64,000 nt of DNA from Paenibacillus mucilaginosus 3016 (GCF_000250655.1 NC_016935.1:8521501-8585500), one strand, 5' to 3'; positions 17,637 to 26,583 are shown, counted from the stretch's first letter. Translations and numbers: made by a program. The notes: a model not told the origin generated them from the sequence alone.

Positions 17637-17681
17637 AAAAAGCCGGCTCCGGAAGACTTTTCTTCCGGGCCGGCTTTTTGG
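17637..17681. terminator. Strong bidirectional terminator
   Basis: AAAAAGCCGGC and GCCGGCTTTTT frame an inner CCGGAAG/CTTCCGG stem, giving a long hairpin with A and T runs on both sides, about 90 bases after the sigma-54 activator gene. Confidence 0.92.
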
Positions 17682-17814
17682 CCTGTTATGTTATTCGCTA
17701 TTGCTGCAAGGGATTGATAATGCCTGCCCCGCTTTGCTTAGGGACCTTGTCTATGGGACTTGCCTGACGGGACGGTTGTCATGCGGCGTTCTGCACACCG
17801 CCTGCGGGGCTTCT

Positions 17815-18078
17815 TCAGTGAACGGCCCCGGCGGGCCACCTGCACGCCTCCTGCTTCTTCAGGTGGAGCGAGTGGCGGATCACCGCTTCCTTGACTTTCC
17901 TGCGCTGCAGTTCCTCCGGAATCCAGAAGAACCGCTGGTCCTGCGACACTTCGAGGAGCGACTTCATGGCCGCTTCCGCGGCCTCCTCCGGGGTACCCAG
18001 CAGATGATAGGCAATCCGGTAGGCCAAATTCTCATGCGACTTCAGCAGCGCGGCTTTGAATTGAAGGCTGAGCGCCAT
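17815..18078 (-). CDS. Small protein resembling sigma-factor region 2
   Basis: An 87-residue protein with AAGGAG ahead of the ATG. The segment LAYRIAYHLLGTPEEAAEAA (about 18-37) resembles the region 2.1-2.2 helix of ECF sigma factors, but regions 2.3-2.4 and region 4 are absent and the rest is a basic helical tail (LQRRKVKEAVIRH). It could be a sigma-factor remnant, a small regulator that mimics region 2, or a chance similarity. No partner gene is adjacent; the following two-component genes are 270 bases away on the same strand. Confidence 0.55.
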   Translation of the reverse strand: MALSLQFKAALLKSHENLAYRIAYHLLGTPEEAAEAAMKSLLEVSQDQRFFWIPEELQRRKVKEAVIRHSLHLKKQEACRWPAGAVH

Positions 18079-18349
18079 TCGCGTTTCTCCTTCTCTTTTG
18101 TCCTGCTGACGGCAGGTTTCTCGTGATCCTCCTGTGCATGCAGGTCGGATCCGGGCAGCATCCTTTGCCGATTCCTGTAGATTACCATGCGCACTCCGGG
18201 GAAACCATCGAATTTTGTAGAGAAAATGTCGAAACGTCTAAAATTTGCTTTAGCTAACAACACATACCATGCCACCCAAGGAGGTATTCTACCGTTCCGG
18301 ACATCCCGTCCCCTGGTGTCATTCCGTTCGTGCCGCCGTGCTTCAGCCT

Positions 18350-19030
18350 TCAAGCCAGTGAAGACTCTCCCGTTCCGAAGCCTTCCGGACCGAGCCGGGA
18401 TTCGCGCGCCAGCCGGATGGCCTCGCTACGGTCCTGCACCTGCAGCTTGTTCAGGATATTCGTCACGTAGTTCGCCACCGTCTTGCCGCTGAGCTCAAGG
18501 CGCCCCGCAATGTCGCTGTTCGAGGCTCCCTCCGAGATCAGGTAGAGCACCTCCCGCTCCCGGGCCGTGAGCTCCGGGAACAGCTCCTCCCGCGCCGCCG
18601 GACGGGTCATCGCGAAGTAGTCGATCATCCGGGCGGCAATGCCCGGGGAGAAGATCGCCTCCCCGCGTCCCACCGCCCGGATCGCCCGCAGCAGATCATC
18701 CTTCTCCGCATCTTTGAGCACGTACCCCCTTGCCCCCGCGCGCATCGCCGTGAATACGGAGGCGTCATCCTTGAACATCGTCAGGATGAGGATCTGCGCC
18801 TTCCCATCCCGGCGGGCAATGCGCTGTGTCGCCTCGATCCCGTTCCAGCCGGGCATCCGAATATCCATCAGGATGACATCCGGCTGAAGGGCAGCGGCCA
18901 TCTCCACCGCCTCTTCCCCTGTCGCCGCCTCGCCCACGACCTCCAGATCTCCTGTAGTAGCCAGCAGCATCCCGATCCCATAACGGAACAGAGGATGATC
19001 GTCCGCGATCAAGATTCGAAGCTTCTCCAT
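18350..19030 (-). CDS. NarL/LuxR-type response regulator
   Basis: A 226-residue DNA-binding response regulator. Start at 19030 (MEKLRILIADDHPLFRYG) follows an AGGAAGGGCAGG stretch. Receiver domain: acidic pair DD at 10-11, phospho-Asp in QPDVILMDIRMPG (about residue 55), Thr in ILTMF, Lys in VLKDAEK. The C-terminal LuxR helix-turn-helix contains LTAREREVLYLISEGASN and NSDIAGRLELSGKTVANYV. It begins 26 bases after the histidine kinase gene, so the two are one operon and a cognate pair. Confidence 0.95.
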   Translation of the reverse strand: MEKLRILIADDHPLFRYGIGMLLATTGDLEVVGEAATGEEAVEMAAALQPDVILMDIRMPGWNGIEATQRIARRDGKAQILILTMFKDDASVFTAMRAGARGYVLKDAEKDDLLRAIRAVGRGEAIFSPGIAARMIDYFAMTRPAAREELFPELTAREREVLYLISEGASNSDIAGRLELSGKTVANYVTNILNKLQVQDRSEAIRLARESRLGPEGFGTGESSLA

Positions 19031-19056
19031 CAACCTGCCCTTCCTCCCTTCCAGGC

Positions 19057-21249
19057 TCAGGCGATCGGCAGCATCGCGGCAACCCGCGTGCCACCCCGTT
19101 CCCCGGCCTCTACCGTACACCAGCCTCCAAGCTCCGAGGCCCTCTCCCGCATCGTATGCATGCCGAGGCTGCGGGCTCCCGTCCGCTCCCCGGCCGGCGG
19201 CATCCCGATGCCGTCATCTTCAATCCACAGCTGAAGCTGCGGCCCCTCGTCCTCCACGATGCGCAGCGTGACACGGCAGCACGCCGCACGCGAGTGCTTC
19301 ACCGCATTGACCATCGCCTCCGTCGCGATCCGGTAGGCCGCTACCTCCACGGCCGCAGGCAGCGCAGGCCAGGCCGCAGGCTCGTCGAGCTCGAAGCGGA
19401 TGGCTCCGCCGCCGCCCGGCTCCCCTGAGCCGGATGCGTGCATCGCCGACGCAAGATCCCCGATCCGCTCCCGGATCGCACCGGCCAGTCCCAGCTCGTC
19501 GAGCGCCGGCGGCCGCAAATCGTAGACCAGCGTGCGGATGTCGTCCACCGTCCGGCGGATCGATGACCGCAGCTCCGCGAGGATGCGCTTCGCCGCTTCG
19601 GGGTCGCTCTTCATGAGCTCCTCGGCAGCGGCAGCCGTCAGAGCCAGCGCGGCCAAGCGAGGCGCCGTGTCGTCGTGCAGGTTCATCCGCAGCCGGCGGC
19701 GCTCCTCCTCCCGGGTGCGGACGAGCCGCTCCCGCGACTCCTGCAGATCGGCCGCAAGGCGCCTCAGGTCCAGCGACATCCGCAGTCCGTGCACGATGAC
19801 GCCCGCCTGCCGCACAAGCAGCGCGAGGAACGCCCGGTCGGAAGACGAGAAGGTCTCTCCCGGCGAACGCGGCGCCACCCGCACCGCACCGAGCTCCTCG
19901 CCCCGGTGGATGACCGGAATGCGCTCGAGCTCCTGCAGCGGGACAGGCGTTCCGTCCTCGGCCACGGGGAGATCCTCCCCGCTGTGCAGCAGGGTCAGCG
20001 ATGCGTACGGCAGACGCAGCGCCTCGCGGATCGTGCGGACCACGACCCGCAGGGCTTCCTCCGGAGGCAGCGGCTCTTCGAGCTGCCTTCCGAGCCTGCC
20101 GAGAACGGAGGAAGGATCGTCCTTTTCTCCATAGATCATGCGGTTCACGGTCCGCTGCAGCCGCTCCTTGAGCGGAGCGAACATGACGGCCACAAGCGAG
20201 GTGGCGAGTAGAGAGACGAACCACTGGGCGCTCGTATGCAGTATGGTTCCAATATACCATACGGAACCGATGTAGACAGCCACCACACTGACGGTGAGCG
20301 CACCGTAGACCAGCGTCCGGGTGACCAGCGGGTCAATATCCCACAGACGGTGGCGCAGCAGGGCGATCAGCATCGTTGCGGGAATGAGGGTCATCGAGAA
20401 GTAGATGCCCGTGTCGACAATGAAGGTTTTGACCGGATCGAGCAGGATGGCCTCCTCGAACACCAGGAACACCGCCGTGATCCCCAGCAGGCCCGCCACC
20501 GCGAGCGACAAACCGAAGACCACCCATTTGGTCTGCTGCCGCTCCAGCACATCCGAGCAGCGGCGGTACCTGTAGATCTGAATGCCTACCATAGAGAGCG
20601 ACCACAGGAGCAGCCAGCCTCCCATCCACCACTGGGACCAGTACTGCAGGTCGAGCACCGTATCCGGGAACATGAGGCCCGGCGCCCGGATGAGAATGAT
20701 GAAGGCGACCAGCCACCGGTTCCATCTGGGGAAGAACGTGCCCCCCGGGAACAGGGCGAAGAACAGCATGAAGGAAGAAATCCCGAGGCCCGCAACCAGA
20801 CGCACCGCTGCGGCGTAGAACGGCCCCACCGTCTTCAGCGTCTCGAGGATCGGGGTGAACGTCACACCGAAGGTGACCAGCGTGAGCATGCCGAGCAGGC
20901 CCATCCGGTCGCCGGACTTCTTGCGGTACAGCACCAGGGCTGCGGCGATATACACCAGGGCGAACAGGGAATACAACGCGGCATAGGCCCCCGCGTACAC
21001 CAGCGGACTGAAGCCGTGCGCGGTCAGCCACTCCCGCCCGGGCGGCGGATTCTCGGAAGCGCCGCAGGCGCTCTCGACGCAGAGGGTGCTCATATCCCGG
21101 GTAAAGTAAGGCAGGGCCGCTATAAACAGCAGAACGGACAGAAGGCAGGCGCCGAGGATGGCCCAGCGGACCGGAGGGGAGACCGTTTGCCGTCCTGCCG
21201 CCTCTCCCTTGGGCATCAGTGACGCTTCGGCGGGGGATGTCAGATTCAC
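19057..21249 (-). CDS. Membrane histidine kinase, HisKA_3 (NarX/DesK/ComP-like) type
   Basis: A 730-residue sensor kinase paired with the following response regulator. The N-terminal third has about eight membrane segments and an extracellular loop with two Cys residues (ESACGASENPP), which could be linked. A GAF-like region (about 400-490) follows, then the dimerisation helix with the phospho-His in RRLRMNLHDDTAPRLAAL (near residue 525) and a HATPase domain with NAVKHS and EDDGIGMPP. Start taken as GTG 21249; the ribosome site is weak and an ATG at 21216 (MPKGEA) is an alternative. The multi-helix input resembles ComP-like or lipid/peptide-sensing kinases; the signal is unknown. Confidence 0.93.
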   Translation of the reverse strand: MNLTSPAEASLMPKGEAAGRQTVSPPVRWAILGACLLSVLLFIAALPYFTRDMSTLCVESACGASENPPPGREWLTAHGFSPLVYAGAYAALYSLFALVYIAAALVLYRKKSGDRMGLLGMLTLVTFGVTFTPILETLKTVGPFYAAAVRLVAGLGISSFMLFFALFPGGTFFPRWNRWLVAFIILIRAPGLMFPDTVLDLQYWSQWWMGGWLLLWSLSMVGIQIYRYRRCSDVLERQQTKWVVFGLSLAVAGLLGITAVFLVFEEAILLDPVKTFIVDTGIYFSMTLIPATMLIALLRHRLWDIDPLVTRTLVYGALTVSVVAVYIGSVWYIGTILHTSAQWFVSLLATSLVAVMFAPLKERLQRTVNRMIYGEKDDPSSVLGRLGRQLEEPLPPEEALRVVVRTIREALRLPYASLTLLHSGEDLPVAEDGTPVPLQELERIPVIHRGEELGAVRVAPRSPGETFSSSDRAFLALLVRQAGVIVHGLRMSLDLRRLAADLQESRERLVRTREEERRRLRMNLHDDTAPRLAALALTAAAAEELMKSDPEAAKRILAELRSSIRRTVDDIRTLVYDLRPPALDELGLAGAIRERIGDLASAMHASGSGEPGGGGAIRFELDEPAAWPALPAAVEVAAYRIATEAMVNAVKHSRAACCRVTLRIVEDEGPQLQLWIEDDGIGMPPAGERTGARSLGMHTMRERASELGGWCTVEAGERGGTRVAAMLPIA

Positions 21250-21479
21250 TACGATTCACATCGCTTTCTTGGATAAACCGTATCGGATACGGAATGATTC
21301 AGGACCATCGCCCTAAGTATAGCAACCCCTCTTCGGACGGTCTATGGCCGGCAGCGCTGCCCAGAGCAATTCCCAAGTGAGCTTCCCGGTTCCCGGGAAG
21401 CCCTCCCTCTGTCTCCCGGGAAACCCGGTACGGTACGATGGTCTCATCCAAACCAATACCCCGCTTCCCAAGGAGGAAC

Positions 21480-22184
21480 ATGACAGCCATGACCACTCTT
21501 ACCGTACCCCGAGGCTACTACCGCTTCTGCGGCATCCTGCTGATGCTCGGCGGCCTGATGGGCGCCGCCGGGCAGCTGATGCACGCCCCCGACACACCCG
21601 AGTCCGTCGCCGCCATTCCGGAGTTCCTGAACCTGGCCGTCAATATGCATGTGCAGCTGGCCTGGGCCTCCACCCTGATCCTGCTGGGCCTGAGCGGCCT
21701 CTATCTCCGCCAGGCCGCCGGCCTGCGCTTCTGGGGCTGGCTCTCCCTGCCGCTGCTGTTCATCGGCCTAATGCTCGAGATCTTCCACGGCCCCGTCCAG
21801 ATTCTCGGCTATCCGATTATGTACGGGAACATCCAGGACGAAGCCGCACTGAAGATCGTCAACGACGGTATCAGCCATATGGCGATCGACCGGTTCCCGC
21901 TGCAGCTGGCCGTGACCGCACCTATCCTGCCGTGCATTCTCCTTGGCTTCCTGCTGCTCGCCTTCTCCACCCTCAAAGCGCGTATTCTCCCCAAAGGGCC
22001 GGCCATTTTCAACCTTGTGGTCCTGGTGATCCTGATCCTCGGCATGTTCATCAAGGCCCACTTCTTCGAAGTGTCCTTCTCTTATATCCACCTGGCCATC
22101 GTCTACTACGGGTTCACTCTCTTCTCGAGCGTTTCTTCTTCCGCAGCCACGGGTCAACGCGCAGCAGCCCGGACAACCGCATAA
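21480..22184 (+). CDS. Six-helix integral membrane protein, unknown function
   Basis: A 234-residue membrane protein with AAGGAGG ahead of the ATG at 21480. About six hydrophobic helices are visible, starting with YYRFCGILLMLGGLMGAAGQ. Between helices 3 and 4 a loop reads MYGNIQDEAALKIVNDGISH. The C-terminal tail is Ala/Ser-rich. A paralogue lies 1.7 kb away (23239-23751), with the shared pattern GLxGLYLxxAxxLRxWGW and DEAALKxVxD. I do not recognise a characterised family. Confidence 0.8.
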   Translation: MTAMTTLTVPRGYYRFCGILLMLGGLMGAAGQLMHAPDTPESVAAIPEFLNLAVNMHVQLAWASTLILLGLSGLYLRQAAGLRFWGWLSLPLLFIGLMLEIFHGPVQILGYPIMYGNIQDEAALKIVNDGISHMAIDRFPLQLAVTAPILPCILLGFLLLAFSTLKARILPKGPAIFNLVVLVILILGMFIKAHFFEVSFSYIHLAIVYYGFTLFSSVSSSAATGQRAAARTTA

Positions 22185-22195
22185 GTTTATGCACA

Positions 22196-22232
22196 AAGAC
22201 GGACTGCCCTCTTTCCCGGCAGCCCGTCTTCT
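22196..22232. terminator. Hairpin between convergent genes
   Basis: AAGACGG...CCGTCTT with an inner TGCC...GGCA pairing, between the six-helix gene and the PH-domain gene. Confidence 0.65.
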
Positions 22233-22610
22233 TCATTTGAGCACATATTCGGCCAGAATGGCCTGCAGCGCATAGATATTGAGGCTCTTGTTAAACTGCT
22301 TGCGCACCGGCTCCGCCGTGCCCGACACCCAAATTTTCAGCTCCGCATCCAGGTCGAACGTGCCGGCCGTCTCAATGCTGAACCGCGTGATGCTCCGGTA
22401 GGGCACCGACAGGTACTCGATCTTCCGACCGGTCACACCCTGCTTATCCACGAGAATCAGCCGTTTGTTCGTGAAGACAAAGATGTCCCGGATCAGTTTG
22501 TAGGCCTTCTCCACCCGTTCCTCCCGTGTCAGCAGCGTTCCGAATTCCTTATGCGCTTCCGCTGCCGGCACCTCGGATGCATTGCCCATCAGCCCGTCGA
22601 ACAGCCCCAT
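22233..22610 (-). CDS. PH domain-containing protein (YvbH/YozO-like)
   Basis: A 125-residue protein made almost entirely of one bacterial pleckstrin-homology-like domain. Seen: VEKAYKLIRDIFVFTNKRLI (about 33-52), the LVDKQGVTGRKIEYLSVPY strand pair, SITRFSIETAG and the closing helix LNIYALQAILAEYVLK. GGGGG precedes the ATG. The family is common in Bacillus and Paenibacillus; its ligand and role are not established. It is a single-gene unit. Confidence 0.85.
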   Translation of the reverse strand: MGLFDGLMGNASEVPAAEAHKEFGTLLTREERVEKAYKLIRDIFVFTNKRLILVDKQGVTGRKIEYLSVPYRSITRFSIETAGTFDLDAELKIWVSGTAEPVRKQFNKSLNIYALQAILAEYVLK

Positions 22611-22688
22611 GGTAACCCCCGCCTTTCGATTCTGCCAGTATACGATGAGTATACGATGCAGCGGCAGGATTTAATACGGCCCGCCATG

Positions 22689-22715
22689 CGGATTTTCGCG
22701 TAACATGCCCGGTGC
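22689..22715. repeat. Solo copy related to the 113-bp tandem repeat
   Basis: CGGATTTTC-GCGTAACATGCCCGGTGC matches the palindrome and right flank of the 1.7-2.1 kb repeat (CGGATTTTC-CGTGTTACATGCCCGATGC) with a few changes. It lies in a gene-free stretch, so the element is dispersed as well as tandem. Confidence 0.6.
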
Positions 22716-22811
22716 CCATCGATTCAGCTCAGTCGGCCGCCTTCGGAAAGCAAGGGATGACCGCTGGCCTCACCGGCCTGGGATGCCGGTAACCACCGGG
22801 CGGCGGGGTAG

Positions 22812-23036
22812 TTATCGGCTCCTGCCCTTCCCGCGTAGGGAAAGCAGCCGGCCGAGCCCGTAGACGAGCACGAAGTAGACCGGAAATACAATAAGGCCGG
22901 CCGCAAACATCAGCAGAGCTGCAGCCGATCTGCCGTCGCCGCCCCAGTCATCGGCCTGGGCCAAACCATAGAACACGAAGACCAGCCAGGCCACCATGAC
23001 CAGATATCCCAGCCTGTAAGCTATGCCAGCGAACAT
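22812..23036 (-). CDS. Small two-helix membrane protein
   Basis: A 74-residue protein with two hydrophobic helices (LGYLVMVAWLVFVFYGLA and LLMFAAGLIVFPVYFVLVYG) joined by a short polar loop AQADDWGGDGRS, ending in a basic tail RGKGRSR. The start at 23036 has AAGGGGCGG seven bases upstream; an ATG at 23054 has no site. Function unknown. Confidence 0.55.
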   Translation of the reverse strand: MFAGIAYRLGYLVMVAWLVFVFYGLAQADDWGGDGRSAAALLMFAAGLIVFPVYFVLVYGLGRLLSLRGKGRSR

Positions 23037-23238
23037 CCGCAGCCGCCCCTTCATTTGCAATTTACACCAATTTACACCTATTCCAGGATAAACACAAACC
23101 GATCTGCACCGCCCCTTACTCCTTGGGCTGCCCCAGTCCCGTTCCCCGGGCCACCAGGATCGCCTGCTACCGGTCGACGACCTGGAGCCGACCTGGCTGC
23201 CGACGGCCGTCTGGACCCACATCGCCCTGCTCGCCGCC

Positions 23239-23751
23239 GTGCTGCTCGTGCTGATGGGACTTCCCGGCCTCTACCTCCAGCATGCAGGACGCCTGCGCTG
23301 GTGGGGCTGGATCAGCTTCGTCCTCGTCTTCGCTACGATCCTCTCCGAGACACTGCATTCGGTGCTGCAGATTTTCGACTATCCCGTTCTCTTCAAAGAC
23401 ATTACCGACGAAGCCGCACTGAAGAAGGTCTCCGATCACGTCATGGAAGTTCAGATGACCCAGCCCGGCGGCACCCTCATGCGCAGCACCTTCATGATGT
23501 TCCTCGGCGGCTACGTGCTTCTTGGCCTCTCCATGCTGCAGGCCCGCACCCTCTCCCGCTGGCCGGCCCTGATCGCCCTCGCCTCCCCTCTGCTCATGCT
23601 GGTCCCGATGGACGGAGTCCCCCATCCGTTCATGGTGATCTTCAATCTCTTCTATCTCCCGTTCCTGTGGTACGGCGCCATTCTTGCCTTCGAGCCGGAC
23701 TTCTCCCGCACCTCCGGTACGGCTGCCGCCTCTTCCGCACTCCCGAGCTGA
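23239..23751 (+). CDS. N-terminally truncated paralogue of the six-helix membrane protein
   Basis: The 170-residue frame from the GTG at 23239 aligns with residues about 65 onward of the protein at 21480-22184 (GLPGLYLQHAGRLRWWGW; DEAALKKVSDHV). Similarity continues upstream of this codon (LEPTWLPTAVWTHIALLAAV) to a stop at 23089, but no ATG, GTG or TTG exists in that stretch and the first helices are missing. So the gene is either 5'-truncated or starts within the second helix. The rest carries about four helices and an Ala/Ser tail. Confidence 0.6.
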   Translation: MLLVLMGLPGLYLQHAGRLRWWGWISFVLVFATILSETLHSVLQIFDYPVLFKDITDEAALKKVSDHVMEVQMTQPGGTLMRSTFMMFLGGYVLLGLSMLQARTLSRWPALIALASPLLMLVPMDGVPHPFMVIFNLFYLPFLWYGAILAFEPDFSRTSGTAAASSALPS

Positions 23752-23786
23752 GACCCGAACCGGGCCAGACCAACCCAACAGCACAA

Positions 23787-23831
23787 ACAGCCCTGCCTCC
23801 TTCGGAACGGATTCCGGAGGAGCAGGGCTGT
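23787..23831. terminator. Long hairpin between convergent genes
   Basis: ACAGCCCTGC and GCAGGGCTGT enclose a further CTCC...GGAG pairing. It sits between the truncated membrane gene and the TVP38 gene, without a clear T run. Confidence 0.6.
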
Positions 23832-23867
23832 CATCCTATGCGTCACATGGTACAGAAGCCGGCCGGC

Positions 23868-24458
23868 TCACTTGAAATACTTGGACTCCAGCTTGCGGCC
23901 CATCAGCCACATGAGGGCGAAGACGCCGAGCACCAGAGCAATTTTCCACGGCTGGCTGAGCAGACTGCGGATATCGTGGCCCGCGAAGGACACCAGGAAG
24001 ATCATCACGCCCTTGCCGAGCGTCGTAGCGACGGCAAACGTGTGAAAAGGAACCCGGGAGAGCCCCGAGACGATATTCACCAAGGAGGAGGGGGTGAAAG
24101 GGAAGCAGGCCAGTACGAAGATCGGGGTGAATCCGTGCGTCTCCAGCCAGTGAATCAGCCGCTGGGAACGCGGGTGCTTCCGTTCGATCCAGCCGCGGAC
24201 CCGCCCGCTGAACCTTCTAACGATTGCAAACACGCTGATCGAGCCAAGCACGACGCCGATCCAAGAGAGCAAAAAGCCTTCGGTGAGACCATAAGCGTTG
24301 ACGTTCGCGACCAGGATGGCCACCAGCGGCAGCACCGGAATGTAAGACTCCACCATAGGAGCCACGATACCGGGCAGGGGTCCGAGGGCTTCGTACTGCT
24401 TCAGCCAGTGTTCCACCTGATGCCAGTTCATGCGGGATAACGTTTCGTTCCAACTCAT
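23868..24458 (-). CDS. TVP38/TMEM64 (VTT-domain) family membrane protein
   Basis: A 196-residue DedA-related membrane protein (YdjX/YtxB type). The VTT core shows VESYIPVLPLVAILVANVNA (re-entrant-like segment, about 36-55), a basic cytosolic loop RGWIERKHPRSQRL, and the second motif FPFTPSSLVNIVSGLSRVPF (about 119-138). AAGGTGAT precedes the ATG. DedA-superfamily members include lipid scramblases and undecaprenyl-phosphate flippases; whether this subgroup does the same is not known. Confidence 0.88.
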   Translation of the reverse strand: MSWNETLSRMNWHQVEHWLKQYEALGPLPGIVAPMVESYIPVLPLVAILVANVNAYGLTEGFLLSWIGVVLGSISVFAIVRRFSGRVRGWIERKHPRSQRLIHWLETHGFTPIFVLACFPFTPSSLVNIVSGLSRVPFHTFAVATTLGKGVMIFLVSFAGHDIRSLLSQPWKIALVLGVFALMWLMGRKLESKYFK

Positions 24459-24736
24459 ACGTTCGGATCACCTTCGGGGTTATAGTAATTCCACTATACC
24501 CGAGAGGGATGGGCGACCGCAAATCTCTTTTGCAAGGCCGTGCAGGAAGACCCTACAGGAAAGTTCAGGTAACAACCGTCTCCTCCCTGGGAATCCCCGG
24601 AGAATCCCGTGTACAATAAGAGCAGATACGGCCGGGGACGCCCGCCCATGCCTGCCTGGGAACGGCAGCCGGCCGCAGGGGCACTGCCTCCCCAAGAGAG
24701 GCGCCCCGTCATTCCAAGCCAAAAGGGGACCTGCCC

Positions 24737-25234
24737 ATGACCTCTCCATCACTGCACATCACTCCCGTTCAACCGGGTGACATGCCCTTCTTGTGGGATA
24801 TGCTCTACGCTATGATTCATATTCCGGAGAATAAGCCTCCGAAGGAAGTGCTGCTCGCCGACCCCGGCATCCGCAGTTGCCTGGACGGCTGGGGCCGCCC
24901 GGGAGACAGCGGATGGATCGCGCGCACCGCAGACGGCCAGCCGGCCGGCACCGCGTGGTACCGGCTCTATACCGCAGAGAAGCCCGGCTACGGTTTCGTC
25001 GATGAGAGGACGCCGGAGCTCAGTGTCGCAGTCCTTCCCGGCCTTGAAGGCCAGGGGATCGGCACGCAGCTGCTGAGCCACCTGATCGCCGAGGCGGCTG
25101 CCGCCGGTTATCCCGCGCTCTCCCTCAGCGTGGATCCGTCGAATGCAGCGCTGCGCTTGTATGAACGGCTCGGCTTCGTTCGCACGGGCGAGTCCGGCAC
25201 TTCGTGGACCCTGCTGCTCAAGCTGCAGGAGTAG
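24737..25234 (+). CDS. GNAT-family N-acetyltransferase
   Basis: A 165-residue acetyltransferase. The acetyl-CoA loop PGLEGQGIGTQLLSHLIAEA (about 96-115) follows the beta-4 strand LSVAVL, and the C-terminal SNAALRLYERLGFVRTG is typical. AAAAGGGG precedes the ATG. The N-terminal half (FLWDMLYAMIHIPENKPP) resembles amino-acid-acetylating GNATs of Bacillales, but the substrate cannot be told. Single-gene unit. Confidence 0.9.
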   Translation: MTSPSLHITPVQPGDMPFLWDMLYAMIHIPENKPPKEVLLADPGIRSCLDGWGRPGDSGWIARTADGQPAGTAWYRLYTAEKPGYGFVDERTPELSVAVLPGLEGQGIGTQLLSHLIAEAAAAGYPALSLSVDPSNAALRLYERLGFVRTGESGTSWTLLLKLQE

Positions 25235-25260
25235 CACACGCGCATCCCCCTAGGAACGCC

Positions 25261-25284
25261 AAAAAGGCACCCTTACGGGTGCCT
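25261..25284 (-). terminator. Terminator of the YflT-like gene
   Basis: AGGCACCC-TTAC-GGGTGCCT, 8-bp perfect stem, with AAAA before it giving a U run on the minus strand, 25 bases after the YflT-like stop codon. Confidence 0.8.
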
Positions 25285-25308
25285 CCGGATGCTCCGCCGC
25301 CCTTCCCC

Positions 25309-25854
25309 CTAGCGCAGACGCTGGGTTGTGGTCGTCGTCGTGCTATAGTCCGTATCGTACATATTCGCGTTCAGCGAATTGTTGGAACGGAAGGTGTTGT
25401 ACACTTCGTTATCCAGATCCGGACGGGAATCCACCAGCACGAGGATGTTCCCCTCATTCACATAGCTGTTGTACGTGTTGGCCTCGTCTTCCGGAATCCC
25501 CATTCCGATCAGGCCGCCTACGATCCCGCCGGCACCGGCGCCTACAGCCGCACCCGTCAGCGCAGCTGCGATCGGGCCTGCCGCAATGATCGGACCTACA
25601 CCCGGAATGGCCAGCGCGCCGATGCCCGCCAGCAGGCCGGCGATCCCGCCGAGCGCACCGCCCGTCGCCGCACCTGTCGCCGCACCTTCAGGCGCCTTGG
25701 TCCCCGTCGATTCGGATACCGCGCTGACATCTTCTTTATCTCTGGCGATGACCGAAATGTCATTCGAGCTGTACCCTTGGCGCTTCAACCCCTCAATCGC
25801 TGCAATTGCCTCCTGCTCGGAACGAAATACGCCTACCAGTTTCTTTGCACTCAT
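25309..25854 (-). CDS. General stress protein 17M-like (YflT domain)
   Basis: A 181-residue protein. Start at 25854 (MSAKKLVGVFRSEQEAIAAI) has AAGGAGGG upstream. Residues 3-50 form the YflT domain (KLVGVFRSEQEAIAAIEGLK). A long Gly/Ala-rich stretch follows (about 60-125, GAATGAATGGALGGIAGLLA), as in proteins that insert into or line the membrane, then a second alpha/beta segment (NEGNILVLVDSRPDLDNEV) and a Thr-rich tail. B. subtilis YflT is a sigma-B stress protein; here no convincing sigma-B promoter was found. Confidence 0.85.
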   Translation of the reverse strand: MSAKKLVGVFRSEQEAIAAIEGLKRQGYSSNDISVIARDKEDVSAVSESTGTKAPEGAATGAATGGALGGIAGLLAGIGALAIPGVGPIIAAGPIAAALTGAAVGAGAGGIVGGLIGMGIPEDEANTYNSYVNEGNILVLVDSRPDLDNEVYNTFRSNNSLNANMYDTDYSTTTTTTQRLR

Positions 25855-26050
25855 GGTGATTCCCTCCTTGGTATAGCTGACCCGGTGTCCGGGCCGCCTC
25901 AACATTTAAGGGCTTGTACACCAGAAGCTCCAGTTCGCCCTGGCTGCTCCGGCGCAAGCGTTGGTTCTTCGTACCACTGCATAACTGTATTAACCCCGCT
26001 TCGGCCCGGCGAAACGGACAACCCTGCTTTAAGGCACCCGGAAGCGGATA

Positions 26051-26059
26051 TGCTATAAT
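26051..26059 (+). promoter_or_regulatory. Extended -10 promoter element
   Basis: TGCTATAAT is a perfect extended -10. The -35 region is weak. It lies 54 bases before the start of the hypothetical gene at 26113. Confidence 0.65.
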
Positions 26060-26112
26060 AAGGAACAGGCCATGTACTGTAACCCCAACCCAACCTACAA
26101 GCGGAGGAATCC

Positions 26113-26583
26113 ATGCTGACTTTTGAACAAAAGCTCGCGGTGATCGAGAGCTTCCCTGAACTGAAACGCAAAGACGTCTCGCTCGGACGCATCAACTTCC
26201 ATTATGACGAGAGCGCCCAGGACAAGAAGGTCGTCGTATACCACCTGCACCCGAACGGCAACGGCTTCGTCTATGCCGGTTCGATCGAAGGCTATGACAC
26301 GGACGAGCGCGGACTTGTCAATATCCGGGATTTCGAAGAGGAGGCGCTGCGCCGTCTCATCCAGGAGTCCATCCAATCCCTGGCCCCCAAGTCCGCGGCC
26401 GAACAAGCGGTGGGCGCAAGCTCCAAGGACGAGCGCTGGATGAATTCCGAGGGCCAGACCCTCTCCCTCATCTATGAGGACGAGCTGTGGTATGTCTACT
26501 CCGGGCTGAACCTGGAATCCGCGTACGAGACTTACGAAGAAGCCGTCGAGTATCTCAAGGAAGAAGGCTTCTCCCGCCGGTGA
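26113..26583 (+). CDS. Conserved hypothetical cytoplasmic protein
   Basis: A 156-residue acidic protein with GGAGG ahead of the ATG. The first half (FEQKLAVIESFPELKRKDVS, then INFHYDESAQDKKVVVYHL) looks alpha/beta; the second half has LSLIYEDELWYVYSGLNLES and a closing helix. No membrane segment, cysteine cluster or enzyme motif. It resembles uncharacterised Paenibacillus proteins by general look only. Confidence 0.75.
   Translation: MLTFEQKLAVIESFPELKRKDVSLGRINFHYDESAQDKKVVVYHLHPNGNGFVYAGSIEGYDTDERGLVNIRDFEEEALRRLIQESIQSLAPKSAAEQAVGASSKDERWMNSEGQTLSLIYEDELWYVYSGLNLESAYETYEEAVEYLKEEGFSRR

Noticed and set aside
20236..21222. 328-residue + strand frame opposite the histidine kinase
   Set aside because: Shadow of the kinase gene; charged low-complexity translation without domains.
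25855..25920. Sigma-B promoter for the YflT-like gene
   Set aside because: GTTGAG and GGGTCA match only loosely, and sigma-B is not generally present in Paenibacillus.
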